Positions 12,793 to 27,198 of a DNA stretch of 64,000 bases are shown here, piece after piece. This DNA is from Aculops lycopersici (taxonomy: Eukaryota > Arthropoda > Arachnida > Trombidiformes > Eriophyidae): contig WNKI01000001.1 in NCBI GenBank assembly GCA_015350385.1, positions 2,830,739 to 2,894,738 of the forward strand. The letters run 5' to 3'. The position numbers and the translations under genes are program-made. The notes under the pieces were generated by a model, which saw only the letters and a program-made list of their open reading frames with translations, was not told the DNA's origin and did no database searches. Positions within the stretch are counted from its first letter, which is position 1. The number at the start of each line of letters is the position of its first letter.

Positions 12793-15700
12793 GCATTTGG
12801 CCGAGGGGCCAATACTAAAACTCATCGCAGTGTTGGCCACTTTGAGGGCCACATCAAACGCCGCTGTCGCCTCTAAAGCTGCTGATGCTCTTACAAGTTT
12901 GAGTCGCATGCCGCCCGTCGATTGGACAGAGTCTGAGGCGATGGATGCCACTCGCTCGGTCGGCTTGCATTTCGGCGACAACTTTTCACACGAGCTCTCA
13001 TCGCATCGACGGCGGCGCCAGTCGAGGCAATCGAAGCAACGGATGTCGGGCGGCTCAATGAAAATAATAATAATCATCGACTCGACTCGAGCCGTCGCGT
13101 GGTTGTGGTGGTGGTGGCCGGCAGCGCAAGTCTTTGTTGTCTCGATTGGCCAGCACCGTGGTTCACTCAAAATTATCAAAATTCTCCATGTCGCCCCGAC
13201 ACTCGAGCGAGAGGATGCGACTCGCTGGCTCACACTTCCGGCTGGCAACTAAACCCAACTGCTCGGACGCGGGAATCCAAAAGTGGGCGGCGCCGGTCTA
13301 GCCGCCAATTGCATCAGAGGCGGCATCAGCTGGCTTATTGCTCCTCCTTGTCCGAGTTGGAGTCGGAGTCGTTGTCGTCGTCGCTAGGCGATCCGATGTT
13401 CTGCTTTCCCTCTCAGCGCTCCTCCTTTGGCGGCAGGCGAGCCGAGAGCGAAATGATGAATGATCGATTCGAGGCCAGCGGCGGCCACGGCAAGCTAGTT
13501 TCGCAGAGTAGACAACCACCGGCCGACCAACCAAGCAGAGGCGGCGGAAGTGAGATCGATTGGTTGTCGCTGGGGGAGGCGCGAGTTTCAAGCAAGAAAG
13601 CGATAGGGAGAGAGGAACTAGTGGTAGTTTGCCATGGGAAGCCAGTAAGAGACCTGCGGCCACTTCAACTTCACTTTGCAGACTAAGACTAGACTAGATA
13701 CTCGTTCGATTCTACTAGAGACACTGCTCTAAACTAGAGGCAAGTGAGGAGGAAAAAGCCACTGCAACGGCTGCCGATTGCGTGTTTGAAGCGGCGGGTC
13801 CAATGAAATCAAATTTGGCTCGCCAACTTGCCCACTAAAGCCTGTGAAACTTAACACACAGACACACACACACAAATATATATAGTGATTGAGGGTGACT
13901 CAATTGAATCGAACTCATATGAACTTGATGCTGCGCGCCACTTCCGCTGCAATCTCATCGCTCATCCCGATTCCTTGGAGTTTTAGCCACTTGCTATAGC
14001 TCGCAGGCAGTCCACTCGCCCACTTGCTTGCGTGCGGACAAATAACTAACTGTTTGATTTTGGCTTCTGCTTGGGTCTGCTGAAAATTTCCCAGCCCATT
14101 CAGGTTGCCGACCGACCGACTGACTCCAGTGGCTCGTCATTAACTTGTGGCGACTCTGCCCCTTTGCGCCACAACGAGTGAACGCTTTCTGCTCAGCAGC
14201 CACCGGAAGTAGTTTCGTTGCCGCCGGCCACATCCAAGCCAAATTGCCGATTGACTTGGCAGTGATTGCGAAAAGTTGGTTAAAGTTTTAAGCAAAGCAC
14301 GAGAAGAGATGCCAACCGATTAGCACAAACCGAATGGCTGGCTGACTGTCAATCTGTCGCGCACTTACTCGCTTTGTCCATTTGTTGAACGACTCAAAAC
14401 TGCCGTTGAAAGCGTCCGGCGAGATGGATGAGTTTGGTCTAGTTGGTGGCGCGGCGTAGAAAGTAGTAGCAGTAAAGTTAGTATTTGCTCATCCTTTGGC
14501 AAGCTAGCCAGCCGGCCAGCTAGTCACTTATGAGCTATGAGTTGAAGAGGCGAAATTGCAACTAAACTAAATGGTGGCAACCGAGAATTGCGGGCCGAAT
14601 GTGAAAGCAACGTGCTCCCCCTCAACGGAGACAATTTGCATCAACTACTATTGCCTCGCGCATACCAACTGCCGTTAGTTTGCCGAGGCAAAGCAAATTG
14701 CGCCACCGGAAGCGAGTAATTGCCGCCACAGCCCGAGGCAAAAGTCAGTGGGTCCTTCAAGCGGGAGTTACGTAATATTGGCAAGTGAGCAACAAAGTGA
14801 GCAACGAATCCAAGTGGCCAGCGGTAACCAGACCACTTGAAGTTGAGAAGTCGACGGCGGCGGTTATGGCTCGTTTCGTGGCGCCTCGCAAGTGGTTGCC
14901 GCAGCGGTGCCCTGCCGCTGCTACTGCTGCTGCTAGCCGACGAATGACAGGCAGAGTCGGCGACCAAGTGGCGGCGCCGGAAATGCAAAAGCAAAGAGCA
15001 ACTGGCAGCGCTAATAAGCAAACGACCTGCGCATGTTGTTTGCGCTAACTAGTCGCAGCGTCTCTCAACTTGGAGCTAGAGTCTCGCAACCGCCGCGACG
15101 CTTGCGGTCGACGGCGACACAGCCAGCGAGTGGGCGTAACTCTGGCATGCTCACGGGTACCAAGGCAAATAGAGAGCGAAAGCAAGATGACGCCAACCTG
15201 GCGCCGTGCTCTTTGTGTTCACTTATCCAGCTATGATTCCACTTCCGCTCGGTTGATCGTCGTCATCGTGGTGCTTCTTGTTTCCATGGTCTCTGCTAGT
15301 TGATATGCGCAATGCGAGCGGGGGTGCGCGAAAAAACTCAATTCCTCCCCCTCGAGACTTGCCACTGATTCTTGGTCCGTGAGTCATCGAGCGAAAGGGA
15401 GAACGGAGCAAAAGTTGACGTCGTTCTCGTCGACGTCGACGTCGACGAGGAGAACACGAGCAACTACATGACAACAAAAACAGCAACAGCAACAGAAGCA
15501 GCAAGTGGGCGCCTCGACTTGCTGCTTAGGTGGGCGCACGAGGCGCACTAATTATGCAAATTTGCCGCCAACTTCCGGCGGAGCCATAACCATTTCACGC
15601 GCCAGCAAATAGTGGCGAATCTGGCGAGCTTTAGCCTCAAATACCAACAAAATGGCAAGCCAGTTGATCAGTTTAAACGCTGCCTCTCTCTCTCTCTTGG

Positions 15701-18700
15701 TTTCTCCAGCGGCCCAAACTTCGTGTTCATGTAGATGCGCGCGAGCTAAGCGAGCGAGCAAAATTATCATCGCCTCTCTGTTCCCTATTATCAGAACTGG
15801 AGCTTCTTTATTTGGCCACTGCTCATTTGGCTAATGCGCTAAACAGCCATGCGCCAAGCTCCAGCGGCGACGGCATTCGACTTCCGGTAGGCGTTGAGCG
15901 AATATGCAAACTAAATCCATAGTTCTGTTGCCACTTTGTTGCAACTAGTCTATTGTCGCTTGTCTTTCTCCTGTCTCCCCTCCCCCTTAAGCCTATTGCA
16001 CTTTGAGCCAATTTACCTGACCGGATGAGTTTAATTTATAATCGAGAGGACTTTAGCCAACTCGGCGATAGGAGAAGTTGTAAGGGGACTTTGTGGAGCG
16101 TCAAGGCTGAGGCCAATTCCGGTTCCCGTTAGCCAGTCCAGTTCACGCTGACCATTGAGAATGACAAACCTAAAGCAAACCAAACCAAACCACGGCGATG
16201 ATGACGACCAGTGACAAATGATGCCAATTTGCTAGCTTTTTGTCTGGCCAGCAGCCGAAGCATTTGCTCAATGGCAAATGCTCCGCGAAACCGTTAGCCA
16301 GAGCGCGCTTGTCTCCGCATAGAAAGAGGGCAGCGGCAACTATCATCATCATCATCCTCTAGTTTCATTTTAGCTCTAGTTTCGTCCAAATTTAGTTTGA
16401 CCAAAAGTGGGAAAGAAAAACTATGACCAGAACTGGACAGTAGTGGTGGGAATGCCACTCGCTACAGCAGTAGCAGTAGCAGCAGCACAACCACCACCAC
16501 CACCACCGCCACCAACAAAAGCAATAACAAAGTTGGTGGCGGCGGTCCAAAATGAAACGCGAAACTTTGGCGCCATATTTCACGCTAGCAGCAAATCAAA
16601 ATCATCTGCTAGTCTCTTATAAGCTCTCTTATAAAACTGCAACTTGCTCTTTTCAATTGTCTAAAGTTTTAACTCTCGCCTCTCCATTGTGCAACAATAT
16701 GAAGTTGGATTGCTGCCCCCATTGTGCCGCTAACTAGACTCTTGTTGCTGGTCGCGGTGGTAGCAATAGCAAAAACAGCAGCAGTAAATTGTTACGCTAT
16801 TGTTGCAAAAAGAGATGGATAGTGAGGCCCAAAATCATTGATCGTCCATCTCTTCGGTTTGCAAGCGATCATTGATTTCCAGTGTTCGACAGATCGCCAG
16901 TTGCATTGATCGCAACGGGTCCGTGATAGAGTTGGTGGTCCTGCAGGATCTCTAACTGCAACTACCAGCTGGAACCACGTCGTTGCTCCTAAAAGGAAGG
17001 GATTCATATTGTCACGCAAAACTTGTGCAAGAAAATCATTCGAACTAGAGGGGAGAAGACGAGAGAGGAGAAGACAAAAATAGACACCAAGAAATAAGCC
17101 CGCAATTCTCTTTGACTGATCATCCGGCTCGCTGCTTATTGTGCAAACTCAATGGACCAGCTCCTCGGTCTTGCCAAACTTGCGGCTTTTCTTTGTGTTT
17201 GTTAGGGAGATAGAGAGATTGAGAATAACGCAGATCATCGATGTCAACTTATGTGCGCCAAGCTCAGTATCAATTGCACTTCCGGTTCGCATCTCGCTTT
17301 CTCCAACTTCCGGCTTCCCGCTTCTCGTCGGGGTCCATCGACTTTGAATACAATTGAGTGTATCTCTTTCTTACAATGGAATGGCTCATCCCAAAATGCT
17401 ATGAGATTCCGCGATCTCACGCGCTGACACCTCCTCGAACCTGCAGTTTATTTTCGCTGTCTTTCTCAAACTGCAAAAGCAGATCATTTGCCGGTCAATA
17501 GACGGAAAGAGAGAGACAGAACAAGAACCAAACAATGGAAACTTCACGTATGTAACACAAGGAGCTCCATTGTGGCTGATTTATTGGCTTAGCCACTTGA
17601 TCGGCGAGAGATTTGTAGTCGGCTAACACAACTAACGAGTTACAAAACAAGACGTCCACTCGAGACGAAATCTAGTTTCCCTCTCTTCTTTTGTCAGAGT
17701 CCATCTTACGTAAGAACTCATCTTCGATTGGCTCCCTGTAATCTAGTTTTTTCGCCAAGCTAGCGATACTTTAAAGTCTCAACCGCTCTCCAAGGTAGAT
17801 GAACGCCAAGCGAGATTAGCGTGAAAGAGAGAGAGAGNNNNNNNNNNNNNNNNNNNNNNNNNNNNNNNNNNNNNNNNNNNNNNNNNNNNNNNNNNNNNNN
17901 NNNNNNNNNNNNNNNNNNNNNNNNNNNNNNNNNNNNNNNNNNNNNNNNNNNNNNNNNNNNNNNNNNNNNNNNNNNNNNNNNNNNNNNNNNNNNNNNNNNN
18001 NNNNNNNNNNNNNNNNNNNNNNNNNNNNNNNNNNNNNNNNNNNNNNNNNNNNNNNNNNNNNNNNNNNNNNNNNNNNNNNNNNNNNNNNNNNNNNNNNNNN
18101 NNNNNNNNNNNNNNNNNNNNNNNNNNNNNNNNNNNNNNNNNNNNNNNNNNNNNNNNNNNNNNNNNNNNNNNNNNNNNNNNNNNNNNNNNNNNNNNNNNNN
18201 NNNNNNNNNNNNNNNNNNNNNNNNNNNNNNNNNNNNNNNNNNNNNNNNNNNNNNNNNNNNNNNNNNNNNNNNNNNNNNNNNNNNNNNNNNNNNNNNNNNN
18301 NNNNNNNNNNNNNNNNNNNNNNNNNNNNNNNNNNNNNNNNNNNNNNNNNNNNNNAGAGAGAGAGAGAGGATCGAGGTGAAAGTGAGCAACTCAAGTGGCA
18401 TCCTAGGCTACAGGCTCCAGCTAGCTAGCTAGTTTGAGGCAAGAGTCGATATTTCAGAGGTGAGTGGTTGTAGTGTTCGATGTCTAGATGTTTCACTGAC
18501 TGCTCACTTGGCGCTTCACTTGTGGCAGCATCGAGCATCTGGATAGAATCGCCGTGTTTCCGCAGCTGGCTCGCTCTCACCCTCCCCCTTTCCCTCATTC
18601 TATCGTTTGCTCGTCCGCTAACTTGCGCTTGATTTAGCTGCCGTCCAATAAATAAATGGGCCAATTTGTTCTTTTGCTCTCTCTCTCTTTTGGTTGTGCT

Positions 18701-21700
18701 TTTCTCCTCCTCGCTGCCTCAAGTACCAGTCAATCGCTTCAACTTGAAGTGCCGCTGATTCTGATTCGGCGGCACCAAATTTGTCTGTGCAAGAAACAAG
18801 AAACAAACGAACAGACGGTGGGGCGAGGAAAATACCTGCAGCTTTCCTCTACTTACCTGGCTAGAGTTTGTTGCATCACGGGCGAGAGTAGAGCGCTGAT
18901 TTATCGCCTCTGCCACCAGAAAAGACAACGAGGACGAGGTCTTGGAGCGGAGAGTCTATCCGAAGGCATCGCAAAATCGGCGCGCGCGATGAGGTTCGGA
19001 GGCGAAACCGAAAGGAGCGGCGCCAGGTGAGAGGTGGATGCCGGATCTTTGTTTTCCCCTTGAGTCCAAATCTAACGTCAAGTCGCCGCCGCCACTATAG
19101 CCGCTCAATGCGCTGCCAATCGACAATTGCAATTAGATTGAGCTAAGCGTGTGACAATCTAATGGCCAGTCGGTGGCACTTCTGAGATTAAACAATCGAC
19201 TCTTGTGGGGCCGAATGCAGGATAATGAATCCATAATTGCCGCTGCACCCGTGGTAGCGGTGGCAGTGGGAAAGCTGGCGCTGCCTTTGGAGTCGCAGGC
19301 GAGCTAGCTTGCCAAGGCTCATCGTTTGGCCAATAGTTTAGCCTCATGTGTTGGCAACTCCGTTACTCTCTTTAGATGACTGCTAGCTCTCGTAGAGGAG
19401 GCACATAGATGACAACGAGATTTATTTGGCAAAACTACTTGCTTTGCCATTTGGCTGTTTTATGGCCGCCAACCAATCGATCCCAAAATAACCATTAAAA
19501 GTCTGGTTAGTTGTTTGGTTGGCTCTCTTTCTCTCTCTTACCAACACTAACACCAACACCAATACTAACACCAACACTGGCACCGGAGCACACAAACAAA
19601 CACTGGCCTCTGTCATAATCTCAGCGTCTCATTCTTCGCTCGTTAGTTGGCTGTTTGGCCGGCTATTGCTCACTTGCTGGTCAAACTGGCCATTGAATTT
19701 GCTTCGTGTTGCTGTGACTATCGCTGTTGTTTTCAAACGACCAACTAACCGAAGAATAAGAAAGAAAGAGAGGGAGAGAGAGAGAGACTCCCGAATTTTA
19801 GCAGCAAAAGCAACAGCAGCAACAACAATCCTAGTCTCTTTTGTCCATTTCCTGTGGCCGCCAGTCCGGCTAGTGGAATCCCATAAACGATGATTGAGTT
19901 TCCCTCGCTTCTTCTCGAGTCACGAGCAAAGTCCTAAAACCCAAAACCCAAGACGACGACGACGACAAAGGATCTCGTCTGAGCGGCGCGATTTGTGTTC
20001 TTGTGTGGGTGTGGTGATAATTGAAAGCCTCTAGAGGGGAGAGGAGGAGAGCGAGCGAGAGAAAATCGAGGTTACGGTTGCGGTAGTTGCTTATAAAATC
20101 ATTAAACTCCTCGCAACCACAACCACTGAAACCGGAAGTCGGCAGTTGAAATGCGAGCAACTCGTCATTGTGCTTGTCCTTCGCTCGCCTGCTAGTTGGC
20201 CAACTCTTCTCTTGAGGGTCACATTAGCTGCTACTGCTGATGATGATCATCGTCTCGTAGTGGTGTTGGTAGTAGTAGTCATAGTAGTAGTAGTAGTTGT
20301 TGTTGTTGTTGTAGCAGCAGTAGTAGTGGACGACGACGTCGCTAGGTCCCCTTTTCCAACAAACCGTCGGCCGGAGGGGACCTAGCGACTTGGTCAAAGT
20401 GAGATAATCGCAACCTAGACCCATGATTAATGGCGACCAACACGACGATTGAATCCAAAGTGTCGCTCGGTGGCGGTTAGTGTTTGCTGATAAAACATTA
20501 AGCCACTTGCTAACTTTCTTGCGGGTTTCTAGCAAGAGAGAGAGAGGGGGAGAGAAACTAGAAACTGACCGACTGGTCGGCGAGCCAGTGACATACGCGC
20601 AAATCTTGGCTGACGATATCTCGGCCAGCAGACTGACCGCCGATCTAAGTTTGAGGCGCGGGCCTTGAGGCGGCCGATCGGATTCTATCGGCTCGCTCTC
20701 TCCATCTCTCCCGTCGTATTTGGTAGTTGGGGGCGCTAATCGCATCTCGGCCAAGCGACCAAAGTATTGGAACGACCACCACTAAAATGGCCGCGGCTCC
20801 AAATTACCGCTGCCCAGTGGCAGCGATTAACCAAAAGCAATGGCAACTTTGCTAGTTACTCGAGAGATCCAAATCAATCCATAAGCCGGCCATTCGAATG
20901 GATTAAGTGGCATTAGCCTCAAATAGCTAACTGCTCGTCGGGTTTAAGCAAAGAAAGCTAAGCAACTGGACATTAACCGCATGCACACAAATCAATATCT
21001 CGCACATTAAACTATACACTAACAAACAAACTCTTCCACTTACTATCCGATGACGTAACTATCTCCTCCACCGCTACAAAAAACCATTGAATTACAGTGG
21101 CAGCCAATACAAACGTTAGGTTGCAACATGCCACAGCGGCGCCAAGATTTGCTCTGGAACCACCGAGTTTGGTTGAGTACTCAAACTCGACGGGCGCAAT
21201 AGTCGCCTGTAAGGCAAACATTGGGCCAGCACTAGGGTCCATTCAATCAGGTATAGATTCGGGTCCAACTATACTACAACTACAGGACGCTGCAACAAAT
21301 ATTTTGAACTCGCAACCACCTGTCACGCTAATCTGGCGCCTCATCGGAAAGGAAGTGAGCAGTGCGAGCTCGCTGCTGAATGAGCGGCGAGAATTGGAGC
21401 AGCAGGTGGAGCAATTCGATGGCAGGACAACAGCAGCAGCAACAACAACAAAAACGAACAATTCGCAAGCCAAATATGTTCGACACGACGGCTCGCTGGT
21501 CATAGCGCCATTCAAGTCGGCCGACTATCAACCGGAAGTGCACAGCGGCATCTACAGGTGTTGTCTTGCAAATCAGTTTGGTTCACTGTGCAGTCGGCCG
21601 GTGCGCTTGAAAGCAGGTGAGTAAATCTCTCTTTCTGTTCAAGAAATATTTCTCCTGTGATTGACCCCAACTTCCTGTTTAAACTTGAACCTAAAGTCAA

Positions 21701-24700
21701 AAACGAAGAGTCGATGTTAAGTGTTGGAGTTTAGTTTTGTTTGTTTAAATCGTGTATTCGAGAAGGAAAGTCAAGCTGAGAGTTTTAAGGATAGAGATGA
21801 AAAAACACGAGTTGAAAGAGAGTAGAAGAAAGTAACACATGTCAAGTCGATTTTGTAGTTTGTATTTTCCCATTGCTATTCCTCCTTTTAGTTTCGTTGT
21901 GTTTCTTCGGATTTGTCGCCATCACTGTTGTCTTTGCGAACGACCCGAAAAGAGGAGAAACTAACGGCGGCGACAGCAGCACCATCTCCAATTCAAGTCA
22001 ACCAAGCGGAAGTTTCCTCTCATTCGCACCGATCGCTTGTTGTGTTTGCTGATGACTACAACGATTGTCCTCACTAGTCTTAGTCTTAGTCTTAGTCTTT
22101 GTTTTGGTTTGTCTATCCAAGTCTTAGTCCATGTGTATGTCTACGTTCATGTTTCTGTTGTAGTTGTTATTAATGTTAATGTAACTTCTTCTCTATCTTT
22201 CACTCACATAGACGACGACGACCACCACGAGAGACCAAGACCTCAACTAAGACTGAGAATGAGGCCGAGACCGAGACCATGAGTCTCGTTTGTTTAACTT
22301 CCTCTCTCGTGTCGTTGTCGTGGTGGTTGTCGTCGACTCGCAACAATCCACAGGCAAAACTCAGTTGCCAACTCATCGAGCGCAAATGACGACAACATCA
22401 ACTTGGCACTAAGCTCAACCCAACTCAACCCAACGCCCTCCTCTGCAGCGCTTCAAACGCAAACCGGAAGGGCGAAATTCATTTGGACTTGGCCACGAAT
22501 TGACTTGCCGTTGTCGTCCTCGTTGCTGTTGCCGCCAACCTTGGTCTCGACTCGGGACTTGAACTTGTCCGTTCACAACGTCGCTTGCTAGTTGTTGCTC
22601 GCCGATTGAAGCGCGGCTAGCTGCCGATGGAAGCGTCTTGTTGGCTTTAGTTGAGTAACATACTCGCTGCGCCATCATAACGACGGAAGCGGAAACGAGC
22701 GACAATTCAAGTTGAGTTGTTGTCGTTGCTTCTTTGGTTGTTGCGTAACGATGAGAGTTTGTAATGGCGGAAGAGCAAACATGCCGACTGCTGACTGATA
22801 ATTGATACGCAACTTGCTCTGTTTGACCTCCGCAGTCTGGAGTTAAAGGTTGCTTTCAAACAGCATCGACTTCATTCGAATCCATCCAAACTCTAACATC
22901 AGCTTCAACTTTAGCCTAGAGGCAAAGAGTCGTCATTCAGATGCCAACAATTGCTGCTGTCTTAGTTGCAATTGAGCCGCGAGAAGTTGCTTGCCAACTA
23001 CCTGTCGCCAACTAGCCAACCGGTTGGCTGATCCAACCGCTCGCCAGGGGCAACTTGGAATCGTCGTCATAAACCTCGTTGCCGACTCCGGTGCCACTAA
23101 ACTCATCGCCAGCTACATTCGTGTTGTCGATGGGATGAGGATTTGCAGTAGCATCAGCAGCTCCAGACCAAGGCAAACTAATGGATTCCAATGGCACCAA
23201 AACCTACTAAATATTACCGTTAGCTTGGTTTTGTGGAAAAAACGAGGGAAAGGTTTCCATTTACTCCTTCCTCTTATCTCCTATGCCCACTCGCATAGCT
23301 CGTTAGTGGCTCGTCCAAGTCGCTCGAAGCCTCAAGGCTGTCGTTATGCTCAGGAACACCAAAGAGCGGCACTATTGCTTCCAATGGACCATTGGAACAG
23401 ACCGACGAGCTTGCAGAGCTTAAGAGTTTTGAGGTTTTGATACGAGATCTCTTGGTGGCGGCGGCTTCAGCGGCGCATCTAGCAGTGAGCCGACGAGCAG
23501 CACAATAGGTTTTGCTGGCTCAAGTGGCCCGCCGCCACATAGCCACAACAATGAGCTCGCCTGATGCTTTCTGTCCTTCTTGGTTGAGGGAAAGGCGAAA
23601 GTGCAAGGCAACAAACGGCACCAGAGCCACTACTTTTTGCCGCCGACGCCAACACTCTTATCTCTTCTCCTCGGATTTCTGGAGTTTAAAGTCTGAAAAA
23701 TCCAAAGTTTAGCGAGAGAAGCCAAACGCTACAACAACAAATCGAGAAACTACCGCCATCATTGGCGCCGCTACAGAGAGACTCCCCTGAAAGCGCCACT
23801 TGAGTCTCTCTTCTTTCAAAAAGCGAAAGAGTAGAAGCCAAGTTTTCTTCAAAACTAACTAGCTGCCGGTTTTGGTTTTGCTGCTGAAAAACTAACCGCT
23901 TGCTGTGCAGAAGAAGCAGCGGCGAGCCAACTAACCCAAAGTCGCTAGGCGCCTTCTCGCTACACAATGACTCGCGGTGCGGAGCGGAGCGGAGCGGCGC
24001 CACTACGATGAGAGATCGGGAGAGGGAGTCTCGCTGTTTCGCTTTTGCCTCCCTCTCAGCCAGCAAAGTAGCACTATCAGCGGGCCAAGTTGTGGGTTCA
24101 AAAGGGAAGACGGACAAGGAGCAGAGTAAAAAAGACTCACAGAAGGAGAAACTTTAAATTAAGATCAATTGCTGCCATCAAGAGCATCGCTTCCGGCCCC
24201 AAAAAGAAACTAGCCAAAGGAGGAGCCGAAGGCAGTTGGCTTAAGAGAAAAAGAGTCGAGTCCAAAAGAAGGGGAAGGGGGAAAAGCATGCGACTTGGGA
24301 GGCAGGGTAGCAATTGAGAAACAGTTAAATGGCTTTAAGTGGATGACGATCTTCGTGGAGCGCTAGCGAGAAAGTTGGAGAGGATCATTGTTGTTGTTGT
24401 TGTGCCCGTTAGCTAGTGGCTTGTTGGCTTTCTGTCGAAATCAAAAGTCCGTTGGCTAAACCTTCATCTCGTTTCATCTGCTGCTGCTCTTCGCCTACCA
24501 GCTACTCACCTAAGGATTGGCAAGGAAATACCTGAGATCTTCGAGGTCTTAGTCGTTGTGCTCGTCGTCGCCGTCGCCGCTGATTCTTTGGTAGCTAACG
24601 GTGATGTCATCTGCTCTTTACTTTCCACAAAATCTACTCGGTAGAGAGCGGAATGCATCGTAGCTCGAGGTGCTGAATGCAAATCCACCCCCAAGAAAGC

Positions 24701-27166
24701 AAAAAGTCGAGTGCCTTATTTCCGTTTCTGCCTCCAATCCCCCTTTTACCACGACTTTCTCAGTGGCAGCAAGTGTATCTATGAGGCAAGGCGATAGGGA
24801 GTCGTGCTTGCAATAAAAAACTGGGTACAGGTGCGCGCGACATCTATTGCAACCGTGACTTTTTCCTCCAAGCGCAGCATCGGGTTAACTCAACGCAAAC
24901 CTCCCTTCTGGATACCGGAAGGGGCGTGGCCTTGAAATATACCTGCCCGCCAGCAGTGGCAGCTGCTACTGCCTCTGGTTGTTTCTTCTCTGTGAAAAAT
25001 AAGTGCCTTAAAATACAGAGATTTGTTATTATGTGACTACAGCGTTCGATTGGTAGTGGTAGACCCAAAAGGTTAGCTAAAATTCAGAAAACTCTGCCTA
25101 CCAACAAGAGGAAAGGCAAAATATTTACCCAAATTTTGCTACCGAAACTACCACTACTGCTTTCTGGTACTACTAAATTACTCACACTACTAACCGAAGG
25201 CCATTTGGCCAAACAATAACAATGATGATTATGGTGATCATGATGATGATGATGATTTGTATCATTGACTCGTGTGTATGGTTCTTCGGTCTCACTTTTA
25301 GTGGTGAGCTCGCTTGCCGAGTTTACCACTTTTTCCGCAAAGAGGGGGGCTTGCAAACGTTTGTGTTTGTTGCTTCGGATGGTCGATTGTCATTATTGGC
25401 GATTGCGGCGGCGTTGGCCAAAGTGGCCACTCATTTGTGTTCACGATATGAAACAACAAAACAATACGAAGGAAGTAGAAAGGGGCAAGCTAGGTAACTG
25501 AAGAGAGCCAACTGCAAGTGCAAGTGCGAGTAAAAGCCAAACAAAACGCACTCAAATTTAAGGCAACAGTCGATACTCTAGAGTATCGAGCGCCTCCTAA
25601 AAGAGTTGAGAGAAACTTTGGTGGCGAAGAGAGCGAGCAATTTGAAATGGCGAAACTGGAGCGGAAATTGTTGGCAGCGACTTGCGATAAGGCGAGATTG
25701 GATTTCCTGCGCCAGTCGGCTGGTGTGGCAAGATTCACTTTGCCAACTGGCCGCTCGGCTGCCGGCCATTTGTCGTCGTCGTCGTCGTCTTCTCTATTGT
25801 TGGCAGCGCAACCGGAAGCCGCGAAGGCAATTTAAGCGACAGTTATGATCTGGACTCGCAGTCGTCGAGTGGATCTCTTTGTTTCGCTGCTAGCTCAACT
25901 TTGCAAACTGTTGTCTTGCTGCTGAACGAAGGCAAGTCCAAAGAGTTTCTGGTTTTCCACTTGCCAGCTACAATATCACTACTGCTACTTATTGGTGGCA
26001 TGACGAATGTACACACAACCGGCCAGTACCGAAATAAGCCGAGCCTCAAGTCCACTGAGGATGTCGTTATCGTTATCGCAATAGTACTGTTTTGGTGGTG
26101 GTGGTGGTTGTAGCAACTTGCAAACTGGTCAAACGGACGTCAGCCTCTAGACTGTTTTCTGTTCCCTCTGACTGAAACTGAAAGATTTCTAGCTTTAGTG
26201 CTATTATTAGCCGAAATGCCGTTCAAGTCTAATCGGGCGTTAGGAGCATACAAAACGGAAAAACTCTTTTCTCGCCCACTTTTCTCCTCTGTTTTATCAT
26301 CATCTCATTTGAAAACCCCGAGGCCTTCGAGTCTATGCCGAGATTTCTATTGCCCATTCCGATCGGACGGCGCGGAGAGTTCACTCAAGCTCAACAGGAA
26401 GTCAATCTGCTGCTCCCATTCCGCTTGCAAACCGGAAGTGGGGTTGGCCTCGAACAGCAGAGCTAAACAAATCAGCTTGATGGTTGTGGGCAAATTTGAA
26501 TCCAAGCTTTGCATTGATTTGCGCATCGTTTAACGCACGACCCTCTCGGCCAGTTTAGCCAAGCTGCCACAGGAAGCTGCCTGTCGTCGATGGCAGCTCA
26601 CGTACATGCCACTGCCTACTCTCGTCCGTTGCCTCTGAGCACAACCACCACTGGTTTGTATGTAAAAAATCGTTGCCGATAGGAAACCACAGCAACCATA
26701 ACATGAGATATACACAAACTATTGAATTTGACTGGCAGCCGGACCAGTGACTGACCGACTGGCCACAGAAAAACGACGAGTTGACCGCCGCAACTGGAGC
26801 AAATGCCACTGACACCAATGCAAGAGAGCCACGGCTGAGGCGACAACAAAAGTGTAGATTTATTACACGCTTGCCAGCAAGCCTGCCAACCAACCAACGA
26901 CCACCGACTACAAGACTCATTAACGCGTCTAGTTGGCACTAGTATTGGGCTTGTAATGTTACGCTTGGATCGTCTTTTCCTCCAGTTCCTCTAGTGGCAT
27001 CGATGGCACTAGCTCATTGCTGCTGCTGCAACCACCGCCACCACCGTTACACAATTGTAAGCGAAGCCAGCAACGATGGACTAAAACCACTTGTCGTGCG
27101 TCGAATTTATATTAATCTTCTGGCAGTTGAGTCGCTATCAGAGAGTCGCCGTTGCGCTGCTCATAG

Positions 27167-27198
<32 letters not shown>

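Larger units (their letters stand above)
7746..21097 (+). other. Intron 1 of the Dscam gene (13.4 kb)
   Basis: Phase-1 intron with a GGTAAGT donor and a TTACAG acceptor. I found no recognisable nested gene or transposase. It contains many microsatellites, several perfect hairpins (7817-7850, 9628-9657, 15426-15449, 20338-20389), many CCGGAAG/CTTCCGG sites and an assembly gap at 17838-18354. Open frames inside it look like chance products of repeats and high GC. Confidence 0.75.

Noticed and set aside
12440..13252. Open frames of 270 (+) and 188 (-) codons in Dscam intron 1
   Set aside because: They run through a (GTC)n repeat and GC-rich sequence, show arginine/serine runs, overlap on both strands and resemble no family.
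17760..18432. Long open frames across the first N gap
   Set aside because: They consist almost wholly of unknown bases bordered by a GA microsatellite.
25518..25835. 105-codon lysine/arginine-rich frame in Dscam intron 2
   Set aside because: Competing frames overlap on both strands and no family was recognised.
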